Assembly (NCBI GenBank): GCA_913775315.1
Contig: CAJYIX010000023.1
Location: 1 to 64,000, forward strand
DNA length: 64,000 nt
Reading direction: 5' to 3'
Source of the DNA: an uncultured Sphingomonas sp.
Lineage (GTDB): Bacteria > Pseudomonadota > Alphaproteobacteria > Sphingomonadales > Sphingomonadaceae
Position 1 is the stretch's first letter. Every line of letters begins with the position of its first letter. Below the pieces are notes generated by a model. The model was given only the letters and a program-made list of their open reading frames with translations, was not told the origin of the DNA and did not search any database. Made by a program: the position numbers and the translations under genes. Below, in pieces: positions 24,961 through 33,570 of this stretch.

Positions 24961-26418
24961 TCAGTAGGTGACGAGCTTCACCTTTTCGCCCGCGCGCACG
25001 GCGTCGCCCTCGCCCAGGCGGTTTAGCACCTGGAACCGCTCGAGCGGCGCATCGGTATAGGCCATGCGCCGTGCCAGCGTCTGCATCGTCTCGCCCGGCT
25101 TCACCGTCACGACGCGAAGGTAGCGCGGGCGCGCCGCGCGGTCGTCCTCGGCGGTCATGCGGCGGAACGATCCGATCATCGGCTCGAACGCCGCCGCACC
25201 CCGCCCCGCGGGCGTGACGATCGCGAAGTGATAGGCAGTGCGCGCATCGGGCGCATAGGCGACGACTGTCACGTCGACCTGCTGCTGTCCGCTCGTGCCC
25301 CGCACCGTCGTCACCGCCGCGGGAAAACCGCCGATCCGCGTCTGTTCGATCGAGGGCTGTGCGTTCGCGGCGCCCAACCCGCGCAGGACGGTGCCGACAT
25401 AGCGCTCCAGATTGCCGTCATAGGCGGCGCTCGCGAACTGTGCCTGCCCGCCATCGCCGCTGATGCTGACGGCCTTCGCGCCGTTCTGCATCTTGTACCC
25501 CTGCGGCACGGTAAAGGCGACGCGGCCGGTCGGATAAAGGAAGCTCTGCCCCTCGATCACGCCCTGCTTCGGATCGTCGCCATAGAGCAGGCCGTCGATC
25601 GCCGCGAGGAAGGCATCGCGGTTGCGCGTGCCCGTCCCCTGCCCCGCTTGCTGCGCGGCGCGCTGAACGCGGGCGCCGGGATCGGGGTGCGTGCTCGCCC
25701 AGGCCGGGGTCGAGCGGGCGTCCCCGCGCAAATGCTCGTCGAGCGCGGTCTGTGAGGCGAGTGCGTCGAGCATCGAGGCCATCGCCTCCGGATCGTAATT
25801 GGCGCGGCGCAGATAGGCGATACCGAGATCGTCCGATTGCGTCTCCTGCTTGCGCGAATAGCCGAGCGTCAGGAGTTGCGCGCCCGTCCCCACGCCGCGG
25901 CCGAGCAACTGGCCGAAGCCGGAATTGCCCGCGACCGCACCGACCGCGAGCTGCCCCAGCGCGCCGAGGATCGAATTGCGCTGAGCCACCTTCTGCCGCG
26001 ATTGACTGTGCCGCGCGGCGACGTGGCCAACCTCGTGCCCCAGCACCGCTGCCAGCTCCGCCTCGTCGTTCATCAGCGCGAGAAGCTGGCGCGTCACATA
26101 GATATAGCCGCCGGGGATCGCGAAGGCGTTGTTCACCGGGCTGTTGAGCAGCGTCACGTCGAACGCGCCGGGGTTCGACGACAGGCCCGACTGGGTGGCG
26201 ATGCGCCGCCCGACGCCCTCGACATAGGTCGCGGTCCGCCCGCTCATCGCGCCGCCATATTCGGCGACGATGCCGGCGTTCGCCTGCTGCCCTTGCTGCC
26301 GCTCCGCCGGGGTGATCGCCGCGGCCTGTCCGGCGGCGAGATCGGCGCGCTGCGCATCGGCGGCGACCGGCACGGTGAGCATCAGTGCGGTCGCCGCGAG
26401 CCAGCTGGTCTTCTTCAT
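24961..26418 (-). CDS. Exported M48 metalloprotease (BepA-like) with LysM-like tail
   Basis: A 485-residue periplasmic protease. Signal peptide at 1-22 (MKKTSWLAATALMLTVPVAADA). Residues about 80-250 are a peptidase M48 domain with zinc motif LGHEVGHVAARHS and the third ligand region QETQSDDLGIAYL. The last 55 residues (RYLRVVTVKPGETMQTLARRM) resemble a LysM module that would bind peptidoglycan. Family members clear misfolded outer-membrane proteins. The ATG at 26418 begins the signal peptide; upstream extension is not supported. Confidence 0.9.
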   Translation of the reverse strand: MKKTSWLAATALMLTVPVAADAQRADLAAGQAAAITPAERQQGQQANAGIVAEYGGAMSGRTATYVEGVGRRIATQSGLSSNPGAFDVTLLNSPVNNAFAIPGGYIYVTRQLLALMNDEAELAAVLGHEVGHVAARHSQSRQKVAQRNSILGALGQLAVGAVAGNSGFGQLLGRGVGTGAQLLTLGYSRKQETQSDDLGIAYLRRANYDPEAMASMLDALASQTALDEHLRGDARSTPAWASTHPDPGARVQRAAQQAGQGTGTRNRDAFLAAIDGLLYGDDPKQGVIEGQSFLYPTGRVAFTVPQGYKMQNGAKAVSISGDGGQAQFASAAYDGNLERYVGTVLRGLGAANAQPSIEQTRIGGFPAAVTTVRGTSGQQQVDVTVVAYAPDARTAYHFAIVTPAGRGAAAFEPMIGSFRRMTAEDDRAARPRYLRVVTVKPGETMQTLARRMAYTDAPLERFQVLNRLGEGDAVRAGEKVKLVTY

Positions 26419-26486
26419 CACGTTCGTCCCTTCGTCTTCGCCCGCCAACGAAGCGGTTTGACGCCGGTTCCGTAACGAACCGGCCC

Positions 26487-26515
26487 TTGCCGCGGGGCCT
26501 TGCGGACGCTATGTC
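26487..26515 (+). promoter_or_regulatory. Possible promoter of secE-nusG
   Basis: TTGCCG (26487-26492) and TATGTC (26510-26515) with 17 bases between them, about 105 bases ahead of the SecE start. The match to sigma-70 is moderate, in a GC-rich stretch, so this is a tentative call. Confidence 0.35.
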
Positions 26516-26619
26516 CCCGGCTCAATCCGACAATCTGGATGGACCGCACCGACTTCCTCGAGGGAAACGGGCAGCGGGCCCATGCCCGGTTGGCGGCCGA
26601 GCAATCGAGGATGTTTTCC

Positions 26620-26823
26620 GTGGCCAAGACCAGTCCGTCCGAGTTCATTCGCCAGGTACGCGCCGAAACCGCCAAGGTGGTGTGGCCGACGCGCCGCGAA
26701 ACGGTGATGACCGCGGTGATGGTCGTCATCATGACGTCGCTGCTCGCGATCTTCTTCCTGGGCGTCGACACCTTCTTCGACACGCTCGTCAAGTTCCTCC
26801 TCTCGCTCGCGCAAAAGGGATAA
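26620..26823 (+). CDS. secE: Preprotein translocase subunit SecE
   Basis: A 67-residue inner-membrane subunit of the SecYEG channel: amphipathic segment SEFIRQVRAETAKVVWPTRRET followed by one membrane helix (VMTAVMVVIMTSLLAIFFLGV). GTG at 26620 gives VAKTSPSEF and has GAGG nine bases upstream; ATG 26611 is an alternative, and the still longer frame upstream is unlikely for a protein of this family. Seven bases before nusG, so co-transcribed. Confidence 0.93.
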   Translation: MAKTSPSEFIRQVRAETAKVVWPTRRETVMTAVMVVIMTSLLAIFFLGVDTFFDTLVKFLLSLAQKG

Positions 26824-26830
26824 ATCAACG

Positions 26831-27367
26831 ATGGCGCGCTGGTACATCATCCACGCTTATTCGGGCTTCGAGAACAAGGTCCGCGATTCGATCATGTCGG
26901 AGGCCAATCGCATGGGCCTCGAGCGGCTGGTCGAGGCGATCGAAGTGCCGACCGAGCATGTGACCGAGGTTCGCCGCGGCAAGAAGGTGCAGTCGGAGCG
27001 CAAGTTCATGCCCGGCTACGTGCTTGCCAAGCTCGAACTCAACGACGACGTCTATCACCTCGTCAAGAACACGCCCAAGGTCACCGGCTTCCTCGGTTCG
27101 TCGGGCAAGCCGCAGCCGGTGAGCGATGCCGAAGCCGCGCGGATGCTCAATTCGAAGGAAGAGGCCGCCTCCGCGCCCAAGCAGAAGATCAAGGTCGATT
27201 TCGAGATCGGCGATTCGGTCAAGGTGCTGGACGGCCCCTTCGCCAGCTTCAACGGGCTTGTCGAGGAACTCGATTTCGACAAGGCGAAGGTCAAGGTCGC
27301 GGTGTCGATCTTCGGCCGCGCGACGCCGGTCGAGCTCGACTTCGAGCAGGTCGAGCGCAGCAAGTAA
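26831..27367 (+). CDS. nusG: Transcription elongation/antitermination factor NusG
   Basis: A 178-residue NusG: N-terminal NGN domain (WYIIHAYSGFENKV, PTEHVTEVRRGKK, RKFMPGYVLAKLEL, FLGSSGKPQPV) and C-terminal KOW domain (GDSVKVLDGPFASFNGLVEE). It links RNA polymerase to the ribosome or Rho. It follows secE. A strong hairpin follows its stop, and the next gene is dcd, not rplK as in the common arrangement. Confidence 0.97.
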   Translation: MARWYIIHAYSGFENKVRDSIMSEANRMGLERLVEAIEVPTEHVTEVRRGKKVQSERKFMPGYVLAKLELNDDVYHLVKNTPKVTGFLGSSGKPQPVSDAEAARMLNSKEEAASAPKQKIKVDFEIGDSVKVLDGPFASFNGLVEELDFDKAKVKVAVSIFGRATPVELDFEQVERSK

Positions 27368-27374
27368 GCGTCCC

Positions 27375-27404
27375 TGCCCCGCCGCGGATGATCGCGGCGG
27401 GGCA
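27375..27404 (+). terminator. Perfect 12-bp hairpin after nusG
   Basis: TGCCCCGCCGCG pairs with CGCGGCGGGGCA around GATGAT, seven bases after the nusG stop. It is followed by CTTCTCCCCTT, which is pyrimidine-rich but not a full T-run. Probably ends the secE-nusG transcript. Confidence 0.6.
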
Positions 27405-27468
27405 CTTCTCCCCTTGCCGCCGCGCCCGCGACCCGCGACAAGCGCCGCTCGATTGAAGGGGAGTGTCG

Positions 27469-28017
27469 ATGATCCTGTCGGACCGTTGGATTCGCGAGGC
27501 GGCTGTGGGCGGCATGATCGAGCCGTTCGTCGAGAGCCAGCGGCGAGAGGGCTGCATCAGCTACGGCCTCTCCTCCTACGGCTATGACGCGCGCGTGGCC
27601 GACGAATTCAAGATCTTCACCAACGTCGATTCGGCGGTGGTGGACCCCAAGGACTTCGCCGCCAACAGCTTCGTCGATCGCAAGACCAACGTGTGCATCA
27701 TCCCGCCCAACAGCTTCGCACTTGCCCGCACGGTCGAGTATTTCCGGGTGCCGCGCGACGTGCTCGTCATCTGTCTGGGCAAGTCGACCTATGCGCGGTG
27801 CGGGATCATCGTGAACGTGACCCCGCTGGAGCCCGAATGGGAAGGGCATGTGACGCTGGAGTTCTCGAACACCACGCCGCTGCCGGCCAAGATCTATGCC
27901 AACGAGGGCGCGTGCCAGTTCCTGTTCCTCAAGGGCGAGCAGCCGTGCGAAACGAGCTATGCCGACCGCGCGGGCAAATATATGGGCCAGCGCGGCGTCA
28001 CGCTGCCGCGGCTCTGA
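27469..28017 (+). CDS. dcd: dCTP deaminase
   Basis: A 182-residue enzyme converting dCTP to dUTP, the main source of dUMP for thymidylate synthesis. Motifs: [15 protein letters not shown] near the start, the catalytic Glu in [38 protein letters not shown] and the C-terminal [22 protein letters not shown] precedes the ATG at 27469 by five bases; the GTG two codons earlier is less likely. Its product is used by Dut, encoded at 56005. Confidence 0.96.
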   Translation: MILSDRWIREAAVGGMIEPFVESQRREGCISYGLSSYGYDARVADEFKIFTNVDSAVVDPKDFAANSFVDRKTNVCIIPPNSFALARTVEYFRVPRDVLVICLGKSTYARCGIIVNVTPLEPEWEGHVTLEFSNTTPLPAKIYANEGACQFLFLKGEQPCETSYADRAGKYMGQRGVTLPRL

Positions 28018-28021
28018 CGGG

Positions 28022-28294
28022 ATGAGCGACGAGATGCAGTTCGACGACCAGGCGCGCCACTATTTCGGGACCGACGATCTGGGCAGCGTGCCGCAGGACG
28101 CGCTGATCGCCGGGATCGAGCGGATGCGCGTGGACCTTGGCCTTGCGACCGACGCCTCGCACCGCTTCGCGCTCTGGACGATGCTCTACATGCTGGGCGC
28201 CGCGCCCGACGTGGAGGAGACATTCAAGTCCGCCGAGGATCGAGAGGCCGCGCGGGACCTCATGGACATGCTTGATGCCGAGGACGAGGACTGA
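28022..28294 (+). CDS. Small acidic hypothetical protein
   Basis: A 90-residue acidic, mostly helical protein I do not recognise (FGTDDLGSVPQDALIAGIERM, RFALWTMLYMLGAAPDVEETF, DMLDAEDED tail). No signal peptide. It starts four bases after the dcd stop and is probably co-transcribed with it. The fold looks like a short helical bundle. Confidence 0.7.
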   Translation: MSDEMQFDDQARHYFGTDDLGSVPQDALIAGIERMRVDLGLATDASHRFALWTMLYMLGAAPDVEETFKSAEDREAARDLMDMLDAEDED

Positions 28295-28355
28295 GGCGGT
28301 GCGGTCCGGACCTTGGCAAGTATGCGTCTCATGCGAGCCGGCTGACCCAAACCCC

Positions 28356-28437
28356 GTCACCCCGAACTCGATCCGGGGTCCCGCTTCTTCGCGGGCGGCA
28401 AGAAGGCAGCGGGCCCCCGGATCAAGTCCGGGGTGAC
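28356..28437. repeat. REP-like intergenic dyad, copy 2
   Basis: An 82-base element bounded by GTCACCCC and GGGGTGAC. Left arm CCCCGAACTCGATCCGGGGTCCCGC is an inverted match to right arm GCGGGCCCCCGGATCAAGTCCGGGG. It lies in the 252-base gap between the small acidic protein and the TPR gene, which are convergent. Same outer signature as copy 1, different inner arms. Confidence 0.8.
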
Positions 28438-28546
28438 GGCCTTTTGTTGCAATCGTCATCAGCTGCTTCAGACCGCCGAGAATTCGGCCGCTTAATGCTT
28501 CAGTGAAGGCGGCAGCTCACGCCTAAAGCGCGAGCTGACGGTAGCC

Positions 28547-28909
28547 TCACCGCGCGGCCATGCGCTGTTGCGCGAGCTTCGCCATCCCGCGCTGCGCGAT
28601 CACGTGCGAATCCTGCGCGAAATCGGGCCGCAGTAGCAGCGACACGTTCTCGGCCTGCATCGCACGATCGTACATCGTCTGCGCGGCGTCGAGCCGGTTG
28701 GTACGCGCATAGATCGCCGCGAGGTTCAGCAGCAGTTCGGGCTTGGTCGGCTCGAGCGCCAGTTGCGCGCGCAGCGACGTTTCCGCTTCCGTGAAATTGC
28801 CCGCCTCGATGGCGTTGTGGGCATAGGGGTCAGCCCGGTCCTGTGCCACGGCCGATACCGCCGGTACGCCCAGCATCGCCGCGACAATGATTGCCTTCGT
28901 CACACGCAT
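28547..28909 (-). CDS. Exported TPR-repeat protein
   Basis: A 120-residue protein: signal peptide (MRVTKAIIVAAMLGVPAVSAVA) then two tetratricopeptide-like repeats (YAHNAIEAGNFTEAETSLRAQLALEP and PELLLNLAAIYARTNRLDAAQTMYDRAM). Such proteins bind partners in the periplasm. Start chosen at ATG 28909, which begins the signal peptide. No operon partner is obvious; the ExbD operon ends 200 bases away on the same strand. Confidence 0.8.
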   Translation of the reverse strand: MRVTKAIIVAAMLGVPAVSAVAQDRADPYAHNAIEAGNFTEAETSLRAQLALEPTKPELLLNLAAIYARTNRLDAAQTMYDRAMQAENVSLLLRPDFAQDSHVIAQRGMAKLAQQRMAAR

Positions 28910-29054
28910 CTCGTCGTCCTCCACATGTCGTTTACGCGTCATTTTCGTGACACTTCTATTACATGCGCGTTGCGGTTTGATGACGCAATAGCTCTTGTGG
29001 GTGCCGGGCCTCCTACAGTCGACACATGCAGATTCCGCACACCGACGCCGGGCA

Positions 29055-29082
29055 CAAAAAAAGAGGCGGCCGAAGCCGCCTC
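29055..29082 (-). terminator. Rho-independent terminator of the tonB-exb operon
   Basis: On the minus strand GAGGCGGC pairs with GCCGCCTC around a TTCG loop and is followed by TTTTTTT. It lies about 28 bases past the last ExbD stop. Confidence 0.88.
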
Positions 29083-29109
29083 TCGAACCAAAAGCCTGAC
29101 AGGTGAAGA

Positions 29110-29535
29110 TCAGAACTCGCGGTACTGCTCGTTGCCGATGAAGCCGAGCTTCGACACGTTCGAGCGCTTGATGATCGCCAGAACCTGATCGACCCGATCG
29201 TACTTCGCCGTTGCGTCGGGCTGGAAGTGCAGCTCGGGCTCGGGGCTGATCGTCTTGGTCTGCTCCAGATACTGGGTCAGGGTGACCTCGTTCACAGGCG
29301 CGCCGTTCCAGGTCAGGTTGCCGTTCGGATCGACGACGATCTTGTTCTTGACCGGGTCGATGTTCTCGTTCCGGTTGCTGTCAGAGTTCTGCGGCAGGTC
29401 GACCTTCACCGCGTGCGTCTGGATGGGGATGGTGATGATGAACATGATGAGCAACACGAGCATGACGTCGATCAACGGCGTCGTGTTCATTTCGCCCATC
29501 GGTTCACCGTCTTCGGTGCCACCGCTCATTGCCAT
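29110..29535 (-). CDS. exbD: Biopolymer transport protein ExbD (second copy)
   Basis: A 141-residue inner-membrane protein with one membrane helix (VMLVLLIMFIITIPIQ) and a periplasmic domain. The helix carries the proton-path Asp in MNTTPLIDVMLVLLI. With ExbB and TonB it converts proton-motive force into movement for outer-membrane receptors. Shorter and only loosely similar to the ExbD encoded immediately upstream, so the complex may be mixed. Last gene of the operon, followed by a terminator. Confidence 0.93.
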   Translation of the reverse strand: MAMSGGTEDGEPMGEMNTTPLIDVMLVLLIMFIITIPIQTHAVKVDLPQNSDSNRNENIDPVKNKIVVDPNGNLTWNGAPVNEVTLTQYLEQTKTISPEPELHFQPDATAKYDRVDQVLAIIKRSNVSKLGFIGNEQYREF

Positions 29536-29561
29536 TGTTCAGTCTCCTCTGGACCGGCGCG

Positions 29562-30041
29562 TCAGACGCGACGGCCGCCGGTGCCCGCGGGCGGCTCGGA
29601 AATAAAGCCGACCTTCACGAAACCGGCCTGCTGCATCTGATAGACGGTGCCACCGATGCACTTGTACGGCGTGTTGACGTCGCCGCGGATGTGCACTTCG
29701 GGAATGTCATCGGGCGTCAGGTTGCTGCCGAGGCGATCGACGACACCCTTGAGGTTGCCGACGGCACGATCGAGCAGTTCCTGGCTGTTGACGCGCGTGA
29801 GGTTCCAATAGACCTCGCAGCTGCCGTCGGGCGCGCCCTTGACCGCGAGGTTGATGTTTTCGGGCTTGGTCGTGGTCGGCTCGAACTCGACCTTGGGCAA
29901 CTCCACCTTCACCGACTGCAGCACCACGGGCACTGCGATCAGGAAGATGATGAGGAGCACCAGCATCACGTCCACGAGCGGCGTGGTGTTGATGTCGGAC
30001 ATCACCCGCTCTTCCGTGCCGTTGCCTACGCTCATCGCCAT
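29562..30041 (-). CDS. exbD: Biopolymer transport protein ExbD (first copy)
   Basis: A 159-residue ExbD: TPLVDVMLVLLIIFLIAVPVVLQ is the single helix with its conserved Asp, followed by a periplasmic domain (EVHIRGDVNTPYKCIGGTVY). It carries a cysteine and a basic C-terminal tail that the second copy lacks. It follows exbB by about 95 bases on the same strand. Confidence 0.93.
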   Translation of the reverse strand: MAMSVGNGTEERVMSDINTTPLVDVMLVLLIIFLIAVPVVLQSVKVELPKVEFEPTTTKPENINLAVKGAPDGSCEVYWNLTRVNSQELLDRAVGNLKGVVDRLGSNLTPDDIPEVHIRGDVNTPYKCIGGTVYQMQQAGFVKVGFISEPPAGTGGRRV

Positions 30042-30136
30042 ATGCGAATTCCTATCCTAGTCTCAGTTCCGACCCATGGGCCGGCGGGTCGGCGCCCGCC
30101 CCGCGAAGGGAGCGGACGCCGCCCGAACCCGTTCGA

Positions 30137-30943
30137 TCAGCGGGTCTGCGCGCCGCCGACCTGGCCGGCCGTGGTCGACGGGGCAGCAGCCTTCGTCGCG
30201 GCACCCGGCTGCGCCTTCGGCGTGCCGGCGGCAGTGGCGAGCGTCGGGCGAACCGCGCCGTTCGAGGCGAGGTAGCCCAGCACCGCGGTCGAGAACGCCG
30301 ACAGCTCTTCGGCGATCGCCTTGTTGCGACGCTGCAGCCAGTTGTACGACAGCACCGCGGGAACGGCGACGGCCAGACCCAGCGCGGTCATGATGAGCGC
30401 CTCGCCGACCGGGCCGGCGACCGCGTCGATCGACGCCTGGCCCGACATGCCGATCTTGATGAGCGCGCGGTAGATGCCGATCACAGTACCGAACAGGCCG
30501 ATGAACGGCGCGGTCGAACCCACGGTCGCGAGGAAGGCGAGACCGCCGCCCAGCTTCGAGTTGATCGCCGCTTCCGAACGAGCGAGCGAGCCGTGCAGCC
30601 AGTCATGCGCCTCGACCGGATCGGTCAGCTTCGAGTGCTGGTCCTGCGCCTCGATGCCGTCGTCGACGAGCTGGCGATAGGCCGAGTTCTTCTCGAGCTT
30701 CGCCGCACCCTCGCGCAGATTGCCCGAGCGCCAGAACTCGGCGCGGACGCGCTTCGCCTGGTTCATGATCTTCTGCTGCTCGAACAGCTTGGTGAACAGG
30801 ATGTAGAACGAGACGACCGACATCAGGACCATGATCGCGAAGGTGCCCTGCGCGATGAGACCGCCCTGCTGGAGCGCGGCCATCAGGCCGTAGGGGTTTT
30901 CGCCTTCGGCCGCGGGCGCGGCGGCAAGGATGGTGGTGAGCAT
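30137..30943 (-). CDS. exbB: Biopolymer transport protein ExbB (MotA/TolQ/ExbB family)
   Basis: A 268-residue inner-membrane protein with three membrane helices: near the start (GTFAIMVLMSVVSFYILFT), and the pair FLATVGSTAPFIGLFGTVIGIY and GEALIMTALGLAVAVPAVLSYNWL, which are the family signature. It forms the pentamer that surrounds the ExbD dimer. The C-terminal tail is Ala/Pro/Thr-rich. It lies between tonB and the two exbD genes. Confidence 0.95.
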   Translation of the reverse strand: MLTTILAAAPAAEGENPYGLMAALQQGGLIAQGTFAIMVLMSVVSFYILFTKLFEQQKIMNQAKRVRAEFWRSGNLREGAAKLEKNSAYRQLVDDGIEAQDQHSKLTDPVEAHDWLHGSLARSEAAINSKLGGGLAFLATVGSTAPFIGLFGTVIGIYRALIKIGMSGQASIDAVAGPVGEALIMTALGLAVAVPAVLSYNWLQRRNKAIAEELSAFSTAVLGYLASNGAVRPTLATAAGTPKAQPGAATKAAAPSTTAGQVGGAQTR

Positions 30944-31016
30944 GTTCAGGTAGATCCTCTGGAAAGGGTAGTGGACCCGGTCCGGGCCTTGGGGCGCCGG
31001 ACCGGCTTGATCATCG

Positions 31017-31694
31017 TTACTGCGGGATTTTCCACACGACGCGGCGCGACGAGGACGACGCGATCGGATTGCCCGACTGGTCGAGTGCGGGCGAATAGCG
31101 ACCGCGGCGGGTGATCGCGCGGCATGCCGCGTCGTCCAGCGCCTTGGATCCGCTCGACGAGGTCACGCGGCAATTCTCCACGCGACCCTGCGTGTTGATC
31201 GTCCACGCGATCGCCGTCGTCCCCTCCTCCTCGGCGCGGAGCGCGCTGGGCGGATAGTCGTCGGTCGAAATCCAGTCGGCCGGGTTACCCTTCGCACCCG
31301 CCGCCTTGTTCACCACCGGCGCCGGCGGCGCTGGGGGCGCGACGGGCGCGGGCGGCGCCGGCGGCGCAGCAATCGGCACCGGGACGTAAGTCGGCGGCGG
31401 CGTGGTGACCGACTGCACCACCACGGGCGGCGGCACGTTGGTCTTCACCATCGGCGGCGGCGTCACCACCGGCGGCGGCTGGGTCGGCTGCTCGGGCGGC
31501 GGCGGCGGCGGCTCGTCGGGCGGCGGCGGCGGCTCTTCCTGCACGTCGAAGACGTCCATCTTCTCGGTGGCCTGCTTGATGTATTGAAACGCCAAGCCGG
31601 TTACGAAGGCGTAGCCCAACACCGCGTGGATCGCCGCGACGATGACGATCGCGATGATCCTTCCGGAGCCTGCTTTTTGGTCAGCATAGGCCAT
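31017..31694 (-). CDS. tonB: Energy transducer TonB
   Basis: A 225-residue protein: short cytoplasmic end, one membrane helix (IIAIVIVAAIHAVLGYAFVTG), a long proline-rich spacer (PPPPDEPPPPPPEQP and further runs) spanning the periplasm, and a C-terminal TonB domain (YPPSALRAEEEGTTAIAWTINTQGRVENCRV, RRGRYSPALDQSG) that contacts the TonB box of receptors. First gene of tonB-exbB-exbD-exbD. It would energise the receptor at the left edge of the window among others. Confidence 0.95.
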   Translation of the reverse strand: MAYADQKAGSGRIIAIVIVAAIHAVLGYAFVTGLAFQYIKQATEKMDVFDVQEEPPPPPDEPPPPPPEQPTQPPPVVTPPPMVKTNVPPPVVVQSVTTPPPTYVPVPIAAPPAPPAPVAPPAPPAPVVNKAAGAKGNPADWISTDDYPPSALRAEEEGTTAIAWTINTQGRVENCRVTSSSGSKALDDAACRAITRRGRYSPALDQSGNPIASSSSRRVVWKIPQ

Positions 31695-31945
31695 TCAGTA
31701 ACGACACTCCTCAATTCCCGCGCGTAGCTCATCCGGCCCCGCGTCTTCGGACACATTGTGCCCAAAATGCGGCGACACGCCAAGCCCGCTGCTCCGCTGC
31801 GGCACGCGGCCTGATCCGGAGCCCGGATTGTTATCGTCGCATCCGACGTGACGCAAACGCTTTGTCGGACGCAACAAACGTATAATCGTCTCGTGGCAGA
31901 TTTATTTCTGTAACCCCCCGCCCCGTTGGCTTAGGAATCCGGCGC

Positions 31946-32809
31946 ATGAAACCGACCCCTTTGCTAGCGGTAGCATTCGTCGCCGCCCTCAACCCGACCA
32001 ACAGCTTTGCGGCGCAAAACCAGCGGATCGTGGCGGAAAACGGGCAGGCGTCGCCAGCGGCGTCGCCCACGCTCGGCTATGCCGACACAGTGGGACGCGT
32101 GCTGCAATCACCGATGGTCGTCGATGCGACGATCCGAAGCGCCGTCAGGATAAAAGGAGCCGAAGCTGCCGGTGTGGAAACGGGATTTGCACGATTCTAC
32201 GTCGAGGCGGACGTCGGCGCGCTGATTCGCGGGCCGGGCGCCGTCGCCCCGGTGCTCGGCTGGCTCGCCGACGTGCCACTCGATGCCCGTGGCCGCGTCC
32301 CCAAACTCAAGAAGCTTCGCGTCATCGCGTTCGCCCGCCCGGTCGCGGGCCGCGCCGACCAGATCCAGCTCATCTCCCCCGACTCGCAGATCGCCTGGAA
32401 TCCGGGTGACGACGCGCAGATCAAGCGCGTGGTGCGCGAAGTGCTCGCCGCCGATGCGCCCCCCGCGATCACCGGAATCGGCAACGCCTTTCACGTGCCC
32501 GGCAGCCTGCCGGGCGAAGGTGAGACGCAGGTCTTTCTCCAGACGCCGACGGGCGATCCGGTTTCGCTCCTGATCCTGCGCCGGCCGGGCGAACAGCGGC
32601 GCTGGTCGGTGTCGCTGGGCGAGATCGTCGACGAGGCTGCCGGCCCGCCGCCCAAGGACACGCTGCTCTGGTATCGCCTCGCCTGCGGCCTGCCGCGCAC
32701 GCTGCCCGCCAGCGCCGTCGCGAACGAGGAACCGGCGCGCGCCGGAATCGCGGCGGAAGACTATGCCTTCGTCATTGCGGCGCTCGGCCCCTGCGGCAAG
32801 GCGGGCTAG
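31946..32809 (+). CDS. Exported hypothetical protein
   Basis: A 287-residue protein I do not recognise. Residues 1-23 are a signal peptide (MKPTPLLAVAFVAALNPTNSFAA). The body has YADTVGRVLQSPMVVDATIRSAVRI, GFARFYVEADVGALIRG, LKKLRVIAFARPV, RIQLISPDSQIAW-like strand/helix alternation, and near the end a pair of cysteines (YRLACGLPRT and ALGPCGKAG). It diverges from tonB with about 250 bases between, and its end overlaps the end of the convergent SDR gene by four bases. Confidence 0.72.
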   Translation: MKPTPLLAVAFVAALNPTNSFAAQNQRIVAENGQASPAASPTLGYADTVGRVLQSPMVVDATIRSAVRIKGAEAAGVETGFARFYVEADVGALIRGPGAVAPVLGWLADVPLDARGRVPKLKKLRVIAFARPVAGRADQIQLISPDSQIAWNPGDDAQIKRVVREVLAADAPPAITGIGNAFHVPGSLPGEGETQVFLQTPTGDPVSLLILRRPGEQRRWSVSLGEIVDEAAGPPPKDTLLWYRLACGLPRTLPASAVANEEPARAGIAAEDYAFVIAALGPCGKAG

Positions 32810-33570
32810 TCCCGTTCGAGGTGCACAAAGTCGCGGGCGAAATCGTGCAGGCCCGCGCCGCCGTCGACGAACAGCGTCTGCCCGGTGCTGGCCCGTGCGC
32901 CGGCGAGATAGACGACTGCCGCGGCCACATCCTCGGGCTGTGACAGCCGTTCGAGCGGCATCGCCGCGGTCAGCCGGGCAAGCTGCGCCGCGCCGTAATC
33001 CTGCGTCGGTATGGTGAGACCGGGCGCCACCGCATTCACCCGCACCCGCGGCGCCAGCACGCGGGCCAGCGTCCGCGTGGCTTCGGCCAGCGCCTGTTTC
33101 GAGAGCGTGTAGGCAAGCTGGTCGGCGGGCGGATGTGCGATCCGCTGGTCGAGGATGTTGACCACCGCCCCCTCGCCCGCTCCCAGCGCCTGTGCGAACG
33201 CGCGCGCGAGCAGCACCGGCGCGGCGGCGTTGACGCGGAAATGATCGACCAGCGCATCGCCGCCGGGCAATCCCTGTTCATCCGCGGCAAAGCGCGACGC
33301 GTTGTTGACGAGGAGCACAGGCGCCCGGCCGAACGCCCCGATGACCTCCGGCACCAGCGCTTCGACTGCCCGGAAATCGCCGAGGTCGCAGGCAAAGGCG
33401 CGCCAGCCCGAACCGGCAGCCTCCAGCCGCTCGACGAGCCACCTTTCAGGTTCGGCCAGCGTACTGGCATGGAGCGCAAGGTCGTAGCCCGCCTCGCCGA
33501 GCGCCGCGGCGATGTGCGCGCCCAGCCGGCGACAGCTTCCGGTGACGAGCGCGAGCGGGCGTCCGCTCAC
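32806..33570 (-). CDS. folM: Pteridine-reductase-like SDR (FolM type)
   Basis: A 254-residue NADPH-dependent short-chain reductase. The nucleotide loop reads VTGSCRRLG: the third Gly of the usual TGxxxGxG is Arg, the mark of pteridine reductases (TGxxxRxG). LLVNNASRF and catalytic YTLSK are also present. In bacteria FolM reduces dihydromonapterin or dihydrofolate. The GTG start overlaps the stop of folB (GTGA), tying it to folate/pterin synthesis. A general SDR on another substrate is the alternative, but the two hallmarks and the neighbour agree. Confidence 0.82.
   Translation of the reverse strand: MSGRPLALVTGSCRRLGAHIAAALGEAGYDLALHASTLAEPERWLVERLEAAGSGWRAFACDLGDFRAVEALVPEVIGAFGRAPVLLVNNASRFAADEQGLPGGDALVDHFRVNAAAPVLLARAFAQALGAGEGAVVNILDQRIAHPPADQLAYTLSKQALAEATRTLARVLAPRVRVNAVAPGLTIPTQDYGAAQLARLTAAMPLERLSQPEDVAAAVVYLAGARASTGQTLFVDGGAGLHDFARDFVHLERD

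Noticed and set aside
24883..28437. The repeat elements considered as a CRISPR array
   Set aside because: They are single hairpin elements far apart, not regularly spaced direct repeats with spacers, and no cas gene is present.
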